From NCBI GenBank assembly GCA_051162045.1, contig JBISDI010000027.1: DNA of 53,643 bases. One strand, 5' to 3'. The number at the start of each line of letters is the position of its first letter. Within the stretch, counting starts at the first letter, position 1. The stretch comes from Anaerozeibacter quisquiliarum (GTDB lineage Bacteria > Bacillota > Clostridia > Christensenellales > Aristaeellaceae). Position numbers and translations under genes: made by a program. This document shows positions 1-8,695 of this stretch, piece by piece. A model generated the notes under the pieces. The model made no database searches, had not been told where the DNA came from, and saw nothing but the letters and a program-made list of their open reading frames with translations.

Positions 1-28
1 GTTTTTTCGATATACTGACATATAGCGG

Positions 29-57
29 TTGACAATACCTGGAAATTGCTGTAGTAT
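29..57 (+). promoter_or_regulatory. Vegetative promoter of ABC exporter operon
   Basis: TTGACA (29-34), a 17-base spacer and TAGTAT (52-57). The predicted transcript starts near 64, about 50 bases before the first permease gene. Confidence 0.7.
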
Positions 58-116
58 GGAAAAATACGCTATGTTTGTGGCGTAATGTGGCGCTTAATAT
101 GAAGAGGGAAATTGTA

Positions 117-1295
117 ATGCTGCAAAGAAATGCCGCAAATCTTATCAAATCCAGGCCTTTTTTGATCGGCCTGCTTATTGCCACATTGTCAATTATATTT
201 TGTGTAATTTACACGGCCTTTGGGACAATCACAAGTCTCTATCAATTTATGACAGACTACGGGAATGTTCGTTATTTGGTGGTTCCCAATAAGCAAATGC
301 GGGCGAATGAATTGGCTTTATCAGATTGTGATGTTGACGGAATAAGAGAACAAGTTTTTGCCGTATCTTCTGCAAGCCGCGAAGAAAGCGCAGTGATTGT
401 CGGTGTATTTGGGAAGGATTGCTGGATACCGAAAAATGATGTCGAGCTTTTCTGGGAACAACAGGAGACCATCGAAAATCTTATTTTTCTCAGACATAAG
501 GCTTATCTTAGTTCGGAGTTTTACAACCTGTATGAATATATAGAACCATGGGTCGATACAATCGTCATTGAAAATACCATCTTTGATGTCGTTGGCATGG
601 CGGAATTCTATTTTGGTGAACGAGGGGTCTCCCATGTTCTGTCAGCAACGGAAATTCATGGCTTCGACGCAACGCTTCCTCCTTTAATAAGTACTGGTTC
701 TGGCGAAAGAATTGAGTATCCGGAAGGTTTTGGCACGATCCTCATATCCGGCAATGACTTCATGGAGTTGAATCTACCGCTTTCCTTTATCTCCATTGTG
801 TTTGAAGAGCCTCCATCCTATGAACAGTATCATCAGATGCGTGGCTGCTTTGATGAAAACCACTTTGATATTGACCCATATCGCACTGGAGCCACAGGGA
901 TCACCCTTGCCCACATAAACGGACTGATTTGTGGCGTGGCTGTTTTATTATCAGTCATGCTCACATGTGGCTTAATCAAAATTATCCTCGACGCAAATCA
1001 GGATGTATGGCGAGGACTATATCTGATTGGCTGTACGAAGGTAAGATTGCTTACAGGAACAGTATCTCTGTTAGCTATGTTATATACGGCGGCGGCGATT
1101 ATCTCGGCTATTCCTTGTTACTTTATACTTAAACACCTGACGACGCTCAAAATATCGATCGGTATAAGTATAGGCGCTCTTGCTTTGCTGGTTGTACTGA
1201 GCGTTCTGTTTGTTATTCTCGCAACGCTTCCAACATGCATTCTCGCCGTGCGGAGGTACACAAGGGAGGAGGATGCCTATGTACAGACGATTTAA
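117..1295 (+). CDS. FtsX/MacB-like ABC transporter permease 1
   Basis: This is an integral membrane protein, probably one half of the permease of an ABC exporter. It has an N-terminal membrane helix at about residues 15-40 (FLIGLLIATLSIIFCVIY), a long extracytoplasmic domain of roughly 220 residues, and three C-terminal helices. That is the topology of the MacB/FtsX permease family. I chose ATG 117 because AGAGGGA lies 7 bases upstream; in-frame TTG 75 and ATG 99 would give longer forms without a clear ribosome binding site. The gene overlaps the next permease by 17 bases and shares one promoter with it and the ATPase. Base composition is much less GC-rich than the genes from 3.7 kb onward. 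The substrate is unknown; peptide export or antimicrobial-peptide resistance is typical of the family, but no sensor kinase or regulator lies within the window. Confidence 0.75.
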   Translation: MLQRNAANLIKSRPFLIGLLIATLSIIFCVIYTAFGTITSLYQFMTDYGNVRYLVVPNKQMRANELALSDCDVDGIREQVFAVSSASREESAVIVGVFGKDCWIPKNDVELFWEQQETIENLIFLRHKAYLSSEFYNLYEYIEPWVDTIVIENTIFDVVGMAEFYFGERGVSHVLSATEIHGFDATLPPLISTGSGERIEYPEGFGTILISGNDFMELNLPLSFISIVFEEPPSYEQYHQMRGCFDENHFDIDPYRTGATGITLAHINGLICGVAVLLSVMLTCGLIKIILDANQDVWRGLYLIGCTKVRLLTGTVSLLAMLYTAAAIISAIPCYFILKHLTTLKISIGISIGALALLVVLSVLFVILATLPTCILAVRRYTREEDAYVQTI

Positions 1296-2505
1296 GGTTA
1301 TGAGGATTATCTGCAATGGGCACAAATTGGCCAGGGCTACAATCCTCATCCTGACGTTTATCACAACGGTCAGTATGCTGTGGGTATTGCCGATGAGATT
1401 TATCGGACGATCCCGGCACGCGGCATGGAGCGGGTCTGGCTTGGATAACGCAGCCTTCTTTACGAGAAACTTTCGATTCGATTGGTATGGCTTTGATGAT
1501 GTGCCGCCAGCCTATGGAAGACTGATCAACCATCTTAATGATATGGATGGTTGTACGGCAACGAGTGTCGACTATTGTGATATTTATTTTGCTGATGACC
1601 CAGAGCCCGTTGTGCTTTGCATATATCCCGAAATATTAAGAGAAACCATTCGGACGCCTTTAAGTGAAGGCACATTTGAATCTGCGAAGGGCAGCGAAGC
1701 ATTGCCATTGGTACTGGATAGTCGCTTGCGCAATGCTTATGAGATTGGCGATAAGATACCTGTCCTATGCACCTGGGATGGAAATACGCACAATGAGATT
1801 GAAACCATCGCAATTGTTACAGGATTTCTCTCATCGGATAACGACCACATTAGCACTTTGGGCGGTAGCAGCACTCAAATGTTACGGTGTTTTGCCGCGA
1901 AAGCAATGGATGGTGACTCATATATTGCATTGGTCTCGGATGGTTCGATTTTCAAAGAAAAAGCATACACCGGCGATTGTTCATCGGTACTATTACTGCC
2001 GCCAAAAGGGGAACCTGTGAGCCAGTACATTGATGGATGGCGCAACAGCATTGCGCAATGGAATCTAGGACAAATCGACAGTTATCAGGAGATTTACGAG
2101 CGCGATTTATGGGGCATGGCCGTTATCGGAAACATTGACTATTATCTGTTGACGGCATGGCTCATGATCCTAACGATCGCGAGTTTGGCCGGATATAATC
2201 TAATGCAAACGGATTATCTGCGCCGCAGACTCGCATTGTTTGGAATGCTCGGAATGACAAAGGGAAGGATGCTTTCGTACATTGCAGTGGGCGGGTATCT
2301 TCCGTTTTGGCTCGTAAATTTCCTTGGATTGTTGGTTGGAAACGCCATTGCCATAACGCTTTATCTCGATTATAGGGCGGTAGTCCGACAGTTGACGATG
2401 ACAACGTTGCTTGTTACGATGTTGCCGCATTTACTGGCGCTATGCGTTGATGGGATCCGGATTATGCGCATGGACGTATTAAAACAGTGGAATGCAAGGA
2501 GGTAG
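1279..2505 (+). CDS. FtsX/MacB-like ABC transporter permease 2
   Basis: This is the second permease of the exporter. It has an N-terminal helix (about residues 15-35, ATILILTFITTVSMLW), a large extracytoplasmic region, and three C-terminal helices starting near residue 290 (YYLLTAWLMILTIASLAGY). The start is ATG 1279, because GGGAGGAGG lies 6-7 bases upstream; ATG 1273 is too close to that site. Translation is probably coupled to the upstream permease, whose stop codon lies inside this gene. The two permeases differ in sequence, which suggests a heterodimeric membrane channel. Function beyond export is inferred only from topology and the adjacent ATPase. Confidence 0.75.
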   Translation: MYRRFKVMRIICNGHKLARATILILTFITTVSMLWVLPMRFIGRSRHAAWSGSGLDNAAFFTRNFRFDWYGFDDVPPAYGRLINHLNDMDGCTATSVDYCDIYFADDPEPVVLCIYPEILRETIRTPLSEGTFESAKGSEALPLVLDSRLRNAYEIGDKIPVLCTWDGNTHNEIETIAIVTGFLSSDNDHISTLGGSSTQMLRCFAAKAMDGDSYIALVSDGSIFKEKAYTGDCSSVLLLPPKGEPVSQYIDGWRNSIAQWNLGQIDSYQEIYERDLWGMAVIGNIDYYLLTAWLMILTIASLAGYNLMQTDYLRRRLALFGMLGMTKGRMLSYIAVGGYLPFWLVNFLGLLVGNAIAITLYLDYRAVVRQLTMTTLLVTMLPHLLALCVDGIRIMRMDVLKQWNARR

Positions 2506-2508
2506 CGT

Positions 2509-3153
2509 ATGGCGATTGTCAAGGCTATGAATGTTGGCCATTCTTACGATGGGAAAATGGATATTTTTGATAATATTTCTTTCGAATTGGATGAGGGGCA
2601 AACGCTGGTGATTACGGGCCCATCCGGTTCGGGAAAGTCGACGCTTATGAATTTACTCGCAATGCTCATGAAGCCGACAAAGGGAACTCTTTTCTTTCGA
2701 AATGTCGATATCGCTGAACTGACCGAAACACAACGGGCAAATACGAGGCTGAGGAATATCGGCATGATCAGGCAAGACCTTGCGCTCCTCCCTGATCGCA
2801 GTGCCCTCGAAAATGTAACGGTCCCCTTACTTCTCATTGGGAAAATTCACAAAAAGGAAATCTCGGAAAGAGGTCGGAACATTCTCACGAGAGTTGGTCT
2901 GGAAACGCAAATCCATAGCAAGACGGGGCATATGTCAGGCGGCGAGCGGCAAAGGCTGGCCATTGCCCGCGCTTTGATAACCAATCCCAGATTAATACTG
3001 GCCGATGAGCCGACAGCCCAACTCGACGAGGCTAACGCGTATATGATAAAAGAAATGCTAATCGATATGACAGATAAAGATGCCGCGTTGATTTTTGCAA
3101 CGCATGATATGAGTCTGGTCAACTCGTTTGGACAAAGGCTGGATTTGAGATAG
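2509..3153 (+). CDS. ABC transporter ATP-binding protein (LolD/MacB type)
   Basis: This is the 214-residue ATPase that powers the two upstream permeases. It shows the Walker A GPSGSGKST (about residues 38-46), the ABC signature MSGGERQRLA (about 143-152), the Walker B LILADEPTAQLD (about 163-174) and the switch histidine in FATHD. This is the standard short form of the family paired with FtsX-like permeases. It starts 3 bases after the stop of permease 2, preceded by AAGGAGG. No histidine kinase or response regulator follows; the next recognisable sequence is an insertion-sequence remnant. Confidence 0.9.
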   Translation: MAIVKAMNVGHSYDGKMDIFDNISFELDEGQTLVITGPSGSGKSTLMNLLAMLMKPTKGTLFFRNVDIAELTETQRANTRLRNIGMIRQDLALLPDRSALENVTVPLLLIGKIHKKEISERGRNILTRVGLETQIHSKTGHMSGGERQRLAIARALITNPRLILADEPTAQLDEANAYMIKEMLIDMTDKDAALIFATHDMSLVNSFGQRLDLR

Positions 3154-3680
3154 GCGCATGATAGGACCATTGTGGTCATGATCTCAGCGACTTCGTCAAA
3201 CTCACACCGAGGGCACGCGAAAAGCGCGGAGAAACGGTTCAAGAGCACATAGCGGATGGGTTGCATTTGTCGCCGCCGCTTAAGAGCGGGAACCCAAGCA
3301 CTTAAAATCCGCGAAGAGACGACTCTGCGCGGAAAGAGAAAAGGCGACGTCGGTTCTCGTGAGGCCCGAACCGGAGAGACTTCCGCTGGCGGCAACGCCT
3401 GCGGTTGCAGAAACGAGCAAGACTGCGGACGTCCGGTTTCAATACGGGAATGCGGTTGTCGAAATCCCCGCCGGGAGCCGGGCGGAGGACATATCCGAAG
3501 CGCTGAAGGCGATTTCAGGCCTATGATCGATTTCAGCGTTGTTCGGAACTACGATCGCCTGCGGCCAAACCCCCGCTCAAGCCACAAATTGATCCGCCAC
3601 CAGGCCGCCACCCCGCCTGCGGACACCCTTCCGAGCAGGGGAATGGAGAGAGCCGCCGCGCGGATTCTGACCCTATCGCG
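3154..3680. other. Intergenic region with IS remnant, no intact gene
   Basis: This 527-base gap separates the low-GC exporter operon from the GC-rich liv operon. The only recognisable content is the IS66-like remnant at about 3360-3552. I see no intact gene in the rest. Confidence 0.6.
3362..3552 (+). pseudogene. IS66-family tnpA/tnpB remnant
   Basis: In one frame, 3362-3526 ends with VRFQYGNAVVEIPAGSRAED...LKAISGL and a stop. This resembles the C-terminus of the small IS66 TnpA protein. The next ORF begins at ATG 3523 with MIDFSVVRN, like the first residues of IS66 TnpB, and then diverges. The overlapping stop/start (ATGA) is the usual tnpA-tnpB arrangement. Everything upstream is interrupted by stops and the TnpB part lasts only about ten codons, so this is a dead fragment. 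Recognition is from memory of the family. Confidence 0.5.
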
Positions 3681-4403
3681 TCAGCGCCCCGCGGCCTTGC
3701 CCAAATACGCCGCCCTCACCGCCTCATTGCCCAGCAGCGACTCGCCCGTGCCCTCCAGGGTCATCCTGCCCGTCTCCAATACATACCCGTAATCCGCCGC
3801 GCGCAGCGCGGCGTTGGCGTTCTGCTCGATCAGCAGGATCGTGATCCCCTCGTCGTTCACCGTCTTGATGATCGAGAAGATGTCCTTGACCACCATCGGC
3901 GCCAGCCCCAGCGACGGCTCGTCCATCATCAGGATCTTCGGCTTGCTCATCAGCCCACGGCCCACCGCCAGCATCTGCTGCTCGCCGCCCGACAGCGTGC
4001 CCGCCGGTTGCCACGAGCGCTCCTTGAGCCGTGGGAACAGAGCGTACACATGCTCGATGTCGCGCTCGATCGCCCGCTTGTCCCGCCTCAGGTACGCGCC
4101 GATCTTGAGGTTTTCCAGCACCGTCAGGTTCGCAAACACGCGCCGGCCCTCGGGCACCAGCGCGATGCCCTTCTCCACAACCTTCTGCGCGTCGAGCCTG
4201 GTGATGTCCTGCCCCTCAAACGTGATCGTGCCCGCCGACGGCGTCACAAGGGAGCTCACCGCGCGCAGCGTGGTCGACTTGCCCGCGCCGTTGGCCCCGA
4301 TCAGCGTCACGATCGCGCCCTGCTCCACCGAGAACGAGATGCCCTTGAGCGCCTCGATCCCGCCGAAATTCACCTTTAAATCCCTGACCTCGAGCAGCTT
4401 CAT
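3681..4403 (-). CDS. livF: Branched-chain amino-acid ABC transporter ATPase LivF
   Basis: This is the second ATP-binding subunit of the high-affinity leucine/isoleucine/valine importer. The 240 residues match the usual LivF length. Visible motifs are Walker A GANGAGKST (about 36-44), the ABC signature LSGGEQQMLAVGRGL (about 138-152) and the Walker B ILMMDEPSLGLAP. It is the last gene of the liv operon and overlaps livG by 4 bases (ATGA), so translation is probably coupled. Only the conserved family is seen; a related substrate such as an amide or urea cannot be excluded, because these transporters share ATPases of the same type. Confidence 0.92.
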   Translation of the reverse strand: MKLLEVRDLKVNFGGIEALKGISFSVEQGAIVTLIGANGAGKSTTLRAVSSLVTPSAGTITFEGQDITRLDAQKVVEKGIALVPEGRRVFANLTVLENLKIGAYLRRDKRAIERDIEHVYALFPRLKERSWQPAGTLSGGEQQMLAVGRGLMSKPKILMMDEPSLGLAPMVVKDIFSIIKTVNDEGITILLIEQNANAALRAADYGYVLETGRMTLEGTGESLLGNEAVRAAYLGKAAGR

Positions 4404-5239
4404 GCCTCGTCCACCCCCAAGTACGCCTTGATCACGACCGGGTCGTCCTGCACCTCGGCGGGCGTGCCCTCGGCGATCTGCTTGCCGAAGTCGATCACAT
4501 AGATGCGGTCGCTGATCTCCATGACCAGGTTCATGTGGTGCTCGATCATGAACACCGTGAGCGCGAACTGCTGCTTGATCTTGACGATGAACTGAGCGAG
4601 CTCGTCGGTCTCCTGCGGGTTCATGCCCGCGGCCGGCTCGTCGAGCAGCAAAAGGCGCGGCTTCGTCGCCAGCGCGCGCACGATTTCGAGGATGCGTTGC
4701 CTGCCGTAGGGCAGCGATCCGGCCACGTCGCGCATCTCGCGCTTGAGCCCGAGCGTTGTAATCAGCTCCGCCGCCTCCTCGCGCATGCGCTTTTCCTCCG
4801 CGTGGCCCAGCATAAACGTCGAAGCCAGGAGGCCCGACTTGACGTGCATGTGGCGCGCAATCAGCACGTTTTCAAACACCGTCAGGTTCTTGAACAGCCG
4901 GATATTTTGGAACGTGCGCGCCACGCCCAGCGCGGTGATCTTATCGGGCGTCTGCTTGATCTGGCGGGTGTATTCGCCGTTATGGCCGGCCGCGTACAGC
5001 CTCTTCATCTTGCCGGTGGGGAAACCCTCGGCGATGACCTGGCCGTGAAGCTTCACGCGCCCGTTCGTCGGCGCGTACAGCCCGGTGATTACGTTGAACG
5101 CCGTGGTCTTGCCCGCGCCGTTGGGCCCGATCAGCGCCACGATCTCGCCCTCGTCGACCGTCAGCGACAGATCGCTCACCGCGACCACGCCGCCGAACTG
5201 CATCGTGACGTTTTCTACCTCCAGCACATGCGCGCTCAT
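4400..5239 (-). CDS. livG: Branched-chain amino-acid ABC transporter ATPase LivG
   Basis: This is the first ATP-binding subunit of the importer, 279 residues. Walker A GPNGAGKTT is near residue 38, and the Walker B LLLLDEPAAGMNPQE follows an ABC signature that reads LPYGRQRILEIVRAL, the usual LivG variant with YG in place of GG. An insertion of about 35 residues after the Walker A region (around GKMKRLYAAGHNGEY) precedes ARTFQNIRLF and is typical of clostridial LivG. The frame is open for a further 143 codons upstream, but the true start is ATG 5239 (MSAHVLEVENV), which overlaps the livM stop by 4 bases. Confidence 0.92.
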   Translation of the reverse strand: MSAHVLEVENVTMQFGGVVAVSDLSLTVDEGEIVALIGPNGAGKTTAFNVITGLYAPTNGRVKLHGQVIAEGFPTGKMKRLYAAGHNGEYTRQIKQTPDKITALGVARTFQNIRLFKNLTVFENVLIARHMHVKSGLLASTFMLGHAEEKRMREEAAELITTLGLKREMRDVAGSLPYGRQRILEIVRALATKPRLLLLDEPAAGMNPQETDELAQFIVKIKQQFALTVFMIEHHMNLVMEISDRIYVIDFGKQIAEGTPAEVQDDPVVIKAYLGVDEA

Positions 5240-6351
5240 CGCTTGACACCCCCCGTCGGGACCTTCCTGTTTCGCCAGTGGCCGGGCGTCAGCCAGTCCC
5301 AGCTGAACTCGTTCGTGCCCATCAGCCCGCGCCGGTAGAACAGCACCACCACCATCAGCAAGAGCGAAAACACCACCATGCGGAAACCGGTTTTGAACAG
5401 CGGGATTTCGACGCCGCCGAGCGCCAGCGGCTCGTCGAAGAACCGCAGCCACCACTCCTTGGCCGCCGTGACCAGGAAAGCGCCCACCACCGAGCCGGTG
5501 ACCGAGCCGATGCCGCCGATCACCACGATTAAGAGGATGTCGTAGGTCATGGCTACCTTGAACGTGGACGAGTCGATCGAGCGCATGTACATCGCCAGCA
5601 TACCACCCGCGACCGCCGTGAAGAACGAGCTGACCACGAAGCTCATTTCCTTGTGCCGGAACAGGCATATGCCCATCGCCTCGGCCGCGATCTCGTCCTC
5701 ACGGATCGCCTTGAACGCGCGCCCGTAGCTCGAGCGGATCAGCAGCACGATCATGCCGATGCACAAAAAGGCGATCAGGAAGATCACCCCGATCGAATCG
5801 AACTTGGGGATGGACTTGAGCCCGTAGCTGCCGTTGGTCAGCGTGTCGAATTGGGGGCTGGCGATCAGCGCGCGGATGATCTCGGAAAACCCGAGCGTGG
5901 CGATCGCCAAATAGTCGCTCTTGAGCCGGAGCACCGGGATGCCGATCAGCGCGGCGAACAGCGCCGCCACCAGCCCGCCCGCGACCAACGCCAGGTAGGG
6001 GTAGCAAGCCCCAAGCCAACCCGGCGCGAGGTCCATGAACTCGCGCATCGACTTAAGCGCGGGCGCTATGCCGTTCATGTAGTAGACCCCGTCCAGCTTG
6101 CCGGTCGGGATCAGCAGAATGGCCGTCGTGTACGCGCCCACCGCCATGAACCCGGCCTGGCCCAACGAGAAAAGGCCCGTGAATCCGTTCAGCAAATTCA
6201 TCGCCGTGGCCGCGATTGCGAAGATCGCGCCCTTTTGCAGCACCGAATACAGCATGGCCTGCTCGAACTTCTTTTCCTCGAGCACCATGAGCCCCCACGC
6301 GAGAAGCGCGATGGCCGCGAGGGACAGCACCCACTTGATCGGTTTCTTCAT
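5236..6351 (-). CDS. livM: Branched-chain amino-acid ABC transporter permease LivM
   Basis: This is one of the two membrane subunits of the importer, 371 residues. It begins with a membrane helix (VLSLAAIALLAWGLMVLEE) and has about eight to ten hydrophobic segments. The LivM family signature (ATAMNLLNGFTGLFSLGQAGFM) is present near residues 48-70. An extracytoplasmic loop at about residues 80-115 is longer than in Escherichia coli LivM. It overlaps livG by 4 bases and begins 7 bases after livH. Confidence 0.9.
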   Translation of the reverse strand: MKKPIKWVLSLAAIALLAWGLMVLEEKKFEQAMLYSVLQKGAIFAIAATAMNLLNGFTGLFSLGQAGFMAVGAYTTAILLIPTGKLDGVYYMNGIAPALKSMREFMDLAPGWLGACYPYLALVAGGLVAALFAALIGIPVLRLKSDYLAIATLGFSEIIRALIASPQFDTLTNGSYGLKSIPKFDSIGVIFLIAFLCIGMIVLLIRSSYGRAFKAIREDEIAAEAMGICLFRHKEMSFVVSSFFTAVAGGMLAMYMRSIDSSTFKVAMTYDILLIVVIGGIGSVTGSVVGAFLVTAAKEWWLRFFDEPLALGGVEIPLFKTGFRMVVFSLLLMVVVLFYRRGLMGTNEFSWDWLTPGHWRNRKVPTGGVKR

Positions 6352-6358
6352 CAGCGCA

Positions 6359-7240
6359 TCACACCTTCTCCGTCGTTTTTTCGCCGAACAACCCGGTCGG
6401 CCTGAACAGCAGCATCAGGATCAGCAGCAGGAAGGTAAAGGCGTCCGAGAACGTCGAGTAGCCGAACGCCACCAGCATCGTTTCGGCCAGCCCGATCACG
6501 AAGCCGCCCACCATCGCGCCGGGAATCGAGCCGATGCCGCCCAAGACCGCGGCCACGAAGCACTTGAGCCCCGGAAGCGTGCCGCTGAACGGGTTGACCG
6601 ACATGCGGTCGGTGAAGTACAGGATCGAACCCACCGCCGCCAACGCCGAGCCGATGACGAAGGTGGTCGAGATGACCGTGTTGATCTTGACGCCCATGAG
6701 CTTGGCGGTCTCGAAGTCCTTTGACACCGCGCGCATCGCCATGCCCACCTTGGTGCTCTTAATCAGCGCGGTCAGAAGCAGCACCAGCGCGACCGCGAGC
6801 AGGGGCGTGATGAAGGTGACCAGCGAAGCTGACAGCGCGCCGATCTGGAAGATGCGCTTGAGCACCGGGATCTCGGGGTAGGCGCGGGGCAGCGCGGAGA
6901 ACAGATAGGTGGCCAGGTTTTGCAGCAGCATCGACACGCCGATGGCCGAGATCATGATCGACATGCGCGGGGAAGACCGGAGCGGCGCGTAGGCCGCGCG
7001 CTCGATCGCCACGCCCAGCGCGACCGTGGCCGCGATTACGATGGGGATGGCGACCTGCCATGGAAAGCTGGTCACCGCGAAGATCATGAAGTAGCCCGCC
7101 ATCATGAAGATGTCGCCGTGGGCGAAGTTAATCAGGCGCAGGATGCCGTACACCATCGTGTAGCCGATGGCGATCAGCGCGTAGGCGCCGCCCAGCGACA
7201 CGCCCGTGAGGCAGTGCTGCAAGAAAGTGGTCACACCCAT
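6359..7240 (-). CDS. livH: Branched-chain amino-acid ABC transporter permease LivH
   Basis: This is the partner permease of LivM, 293 residues, the usual LivH size. The N-terminus (FLQHCLTGVSLGGAYALIAIG) and the following YTMVYGILRLINFAHGDIFM are characteristic of LivH. The frame stays open upstream, but ATG 7240 has GGAGGG 6 bases before it and gives the canonical N-terminus. The gene follows livJ after a gap containing a strong hairpin, so it may be expressed at a lower level than the binding protein. Confidence 0.92.
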   Translation of the reverse strand: MGVTTFLQHCLTGVSLGGAYALIAIGYTMVYGILRLINFAHGDIFMMAGYFMIFAVTSFPWQVAIPIVIAATVALGVAIERAAYAPLRSSPRMSIMISAIGVSMLLQNLATYLFSALPRAYPEIPVLKRIFQIGALSASLVTFITPLLAVALVLLLTALIKSTKVGMAMRAVSKDFETAKLMGVKINTVISTTFVIGSALAAVGSILYFTDRMSVNPFSGTLPGLKCFVAAVLGGIGSIPGAMVGGFVIGLAETMLVAFGYSTFSDAFTFLLLILMLLFRPTGLFGEKTTEKV

Positions 7241-7264
7241 GCCGTTCCCTCCAATTAACTCAAC

Positions 7265-7298
7265 ACGAGGGGCGGGGGGTTGATGCCCCGCCCCTCGT
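7265..7298 (-). terminator. Hairpin between livJ and livH
   Basis: This is a perfect 13-base inverted repeat (ACGAGGGGCGGGG, 7265-7277, against 7286-7298) with an 8-base loop. It follows the livJ stop on the minus strand and has no T-run. It is more likely a partial terminator or an mRNA-stabilising 3' hairpin for livJ than a full terminator, since livHMGF needs read-through. Confidence 0.7.
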
Positions 7299-7319
7299 CG
7301 AATCGGCTTGAATCGATGG

Positions 7320-8468
7320 TTATCCGATGGTGACGGTCTTGAGGAACTTGAACGCGCCGCCCTCGACCACCTTGATGTAGGCCATGTCCTTCTTGGCGTC
7401 GCCGTTCTCGTCAAACGAGATCGCGCCGGTCACGCCGGAGGTTTCGAGGCTCACGAGCGCGTCGCGGATCGCCGCGGGATCGGCGCTGCCGGCCGCCTTG
7501 ATGGCCGCGATCGCCGTGTTGTAGGTGTCAAAGCCCAGCGCACTGACCGCCGCCACGCCCTCGCCGCCGTTCTTTTCCTTGCTCTCGGGGTTGGCGTTGA
7601 GGTACGCCTTGAAGCCGCTGACGAACTCGCTCGCGGCTTCATCGGCCTCGTCGAAGAAGGTGGACAGCACCACGCCCTCGGCGTCGGCGCCCGCGTTGTC
7701 GATGATCGTCACGTTCTCCCAGGTGTCGCCCGCCATGATCCGGGCGGTGACGCCCAGCTCGCGCGCCTGCTTGATGAGCAGCGGCGCGGTCGCGATCGAC
7801 GAGGGCGCGAAGATGACGTCCGGCTCAGCCGCCTTGACATTGGTCAGGATGGCCTTGAAGTCGGTCTGGTTGGTCTGGAACTGCTCTTCGGAGACGATCT
7901 CGCCGCCCAGCTCCTTGAACGCCTTCAGGAAGAAATTACCCAGACCCGAGGAGTAATCGTCGCCCAGCTGCGTGATGACCGCGGCCTTCTTCGCGCCCTC
8001 CTGGAAGGCAAAGTTGGCCATCACCGTGCCCTGGAACGGATCGAGGAAGCACACGCGGAAGTAGAAGTCGTTGCCCAGCGTGACCTGCGGGTTGGTGCAG
8101 CTGGCGCCGATTGCGCTCACCCCGGCATCGGCGAAGATCTCGCCCGCCGCGATCGACACGCCCGAGCCGTAGGAACCCAGCACCACGGCCACGCCCTCGG
8201 CCATCAGCTTTTGCGCGGCGGACACGGCGGCCGTCTTATCGGACTGGTTGTCCACTTCGACCAGTTCGACCTTGTACGTCTCGCCGTTCAGCTCGACCTC
8301 GGGGGTCAGCGTCTGGGCATAGCGCATGCCCAGCAGTTCCTGGAAGCCGCCGCCGCCGTTTTCGCCGGTCACCGGCTCGAACACGCCGATCTTGATAACG
8401 CCCTCGGCGATTGCTGCGACAGGGACAAACAACATCAGGGCCAGGCACAGCGCGAGAATCTTCCTCAT
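7320..8468 (-). CDS. livJ: Branched-chain amino-acid ABC transporter substrate-binding protein
   Basis: This is the extracytoplasmic receptor of the liv importer, 382 residues. It starts with a signal peptide (MRKILALCLALMLFVPVAAIAEG); no lipobox cysteine is evident. The mature protein begins IKIGVFEPVTGENGGGG, the type I periplasmic binding fold of the Leu/Ile/Val family. Later family segments include VDNQSDKTAAVSAAQKLM and GALDTYNT-like GFDTYNTAIAAIKAAG. ATG 8468 is preceded by GGAGGGG. It is first in the operon, as usual for binding proteins that are needed in excess. Exact ligand choice among branched-chain amino acids is not readable from the sequence. Confidence 0.9.
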   Translation of the reverse strand: MRKILALCLALMLFVPVAAIAEGVIKIGVFEPVTGENGGGGFQELLGMRYAQTLTPEVELNGETYKVELVEVDNQSDKTAAVSAAQKLMAEGVAVVLGSYGSGVSIAAGEIFADAGVSAIGASCTNPQVTLGNDFYFRVCFLDPFQGTVMANFAFQEGAKKAAVITQLGDDYSSGLGNFFLKAFKELGGEIVSEEQFQTNQTDFKAILTNVKAAEPDVIFAPSSIATAPLLIKQARELGVTARIMAGDTWENVTIIDNAGADAEGVVLSTFFDEADEAASEFVSGFKAYLNANPESKEKNGGEGVAAVSALGFDTYNTAIAAIKAAGSADPAAIRDALVSLETSGVTGAISFDENGDAKKDMAYIKVVEGGAFKFLKTVTIG

Positions 8469-8498
8469 AAGACAACCCCCTCCGTTTTTCATGCAATC

Positions 8499-8527
8499 AT
8501 TATACAGGCCGGATCGCAGAATTGCAA
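8499..8527 (-). promoter_or_regulatory. Vegetative promoter of the liv operon
   Basis: On the minus strand TTGCAA (8527-8522), a 17-base spacer and TATAAT (8504-8499). The predicted start is near 8492, giving a short leader before livJ. Confidence 0.8.
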
Positions 8528-8695
8528 GTACATTTATGCCGATTGTCAAAATTGCGGGGCGGTACCCGCGAATCTGACGGAACTTGCCTCATCTGGGAAC
8601 CGAAAATGCAGGATAGGAGCCTCGAACCGTTTTTGTCCGGCGGCATACCATGCAATGTGAGTCCGCTCACGCGACCAATTCGAGGAGGTATGAGC

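Noticed and set aside
3814..8660. Long plus-strand open frames opposite the liv operon
   Set aside because: They are antisense frames of GC-rich genes with Arg/Ala/His-rich translations and no motifs or ribosome binding sites.
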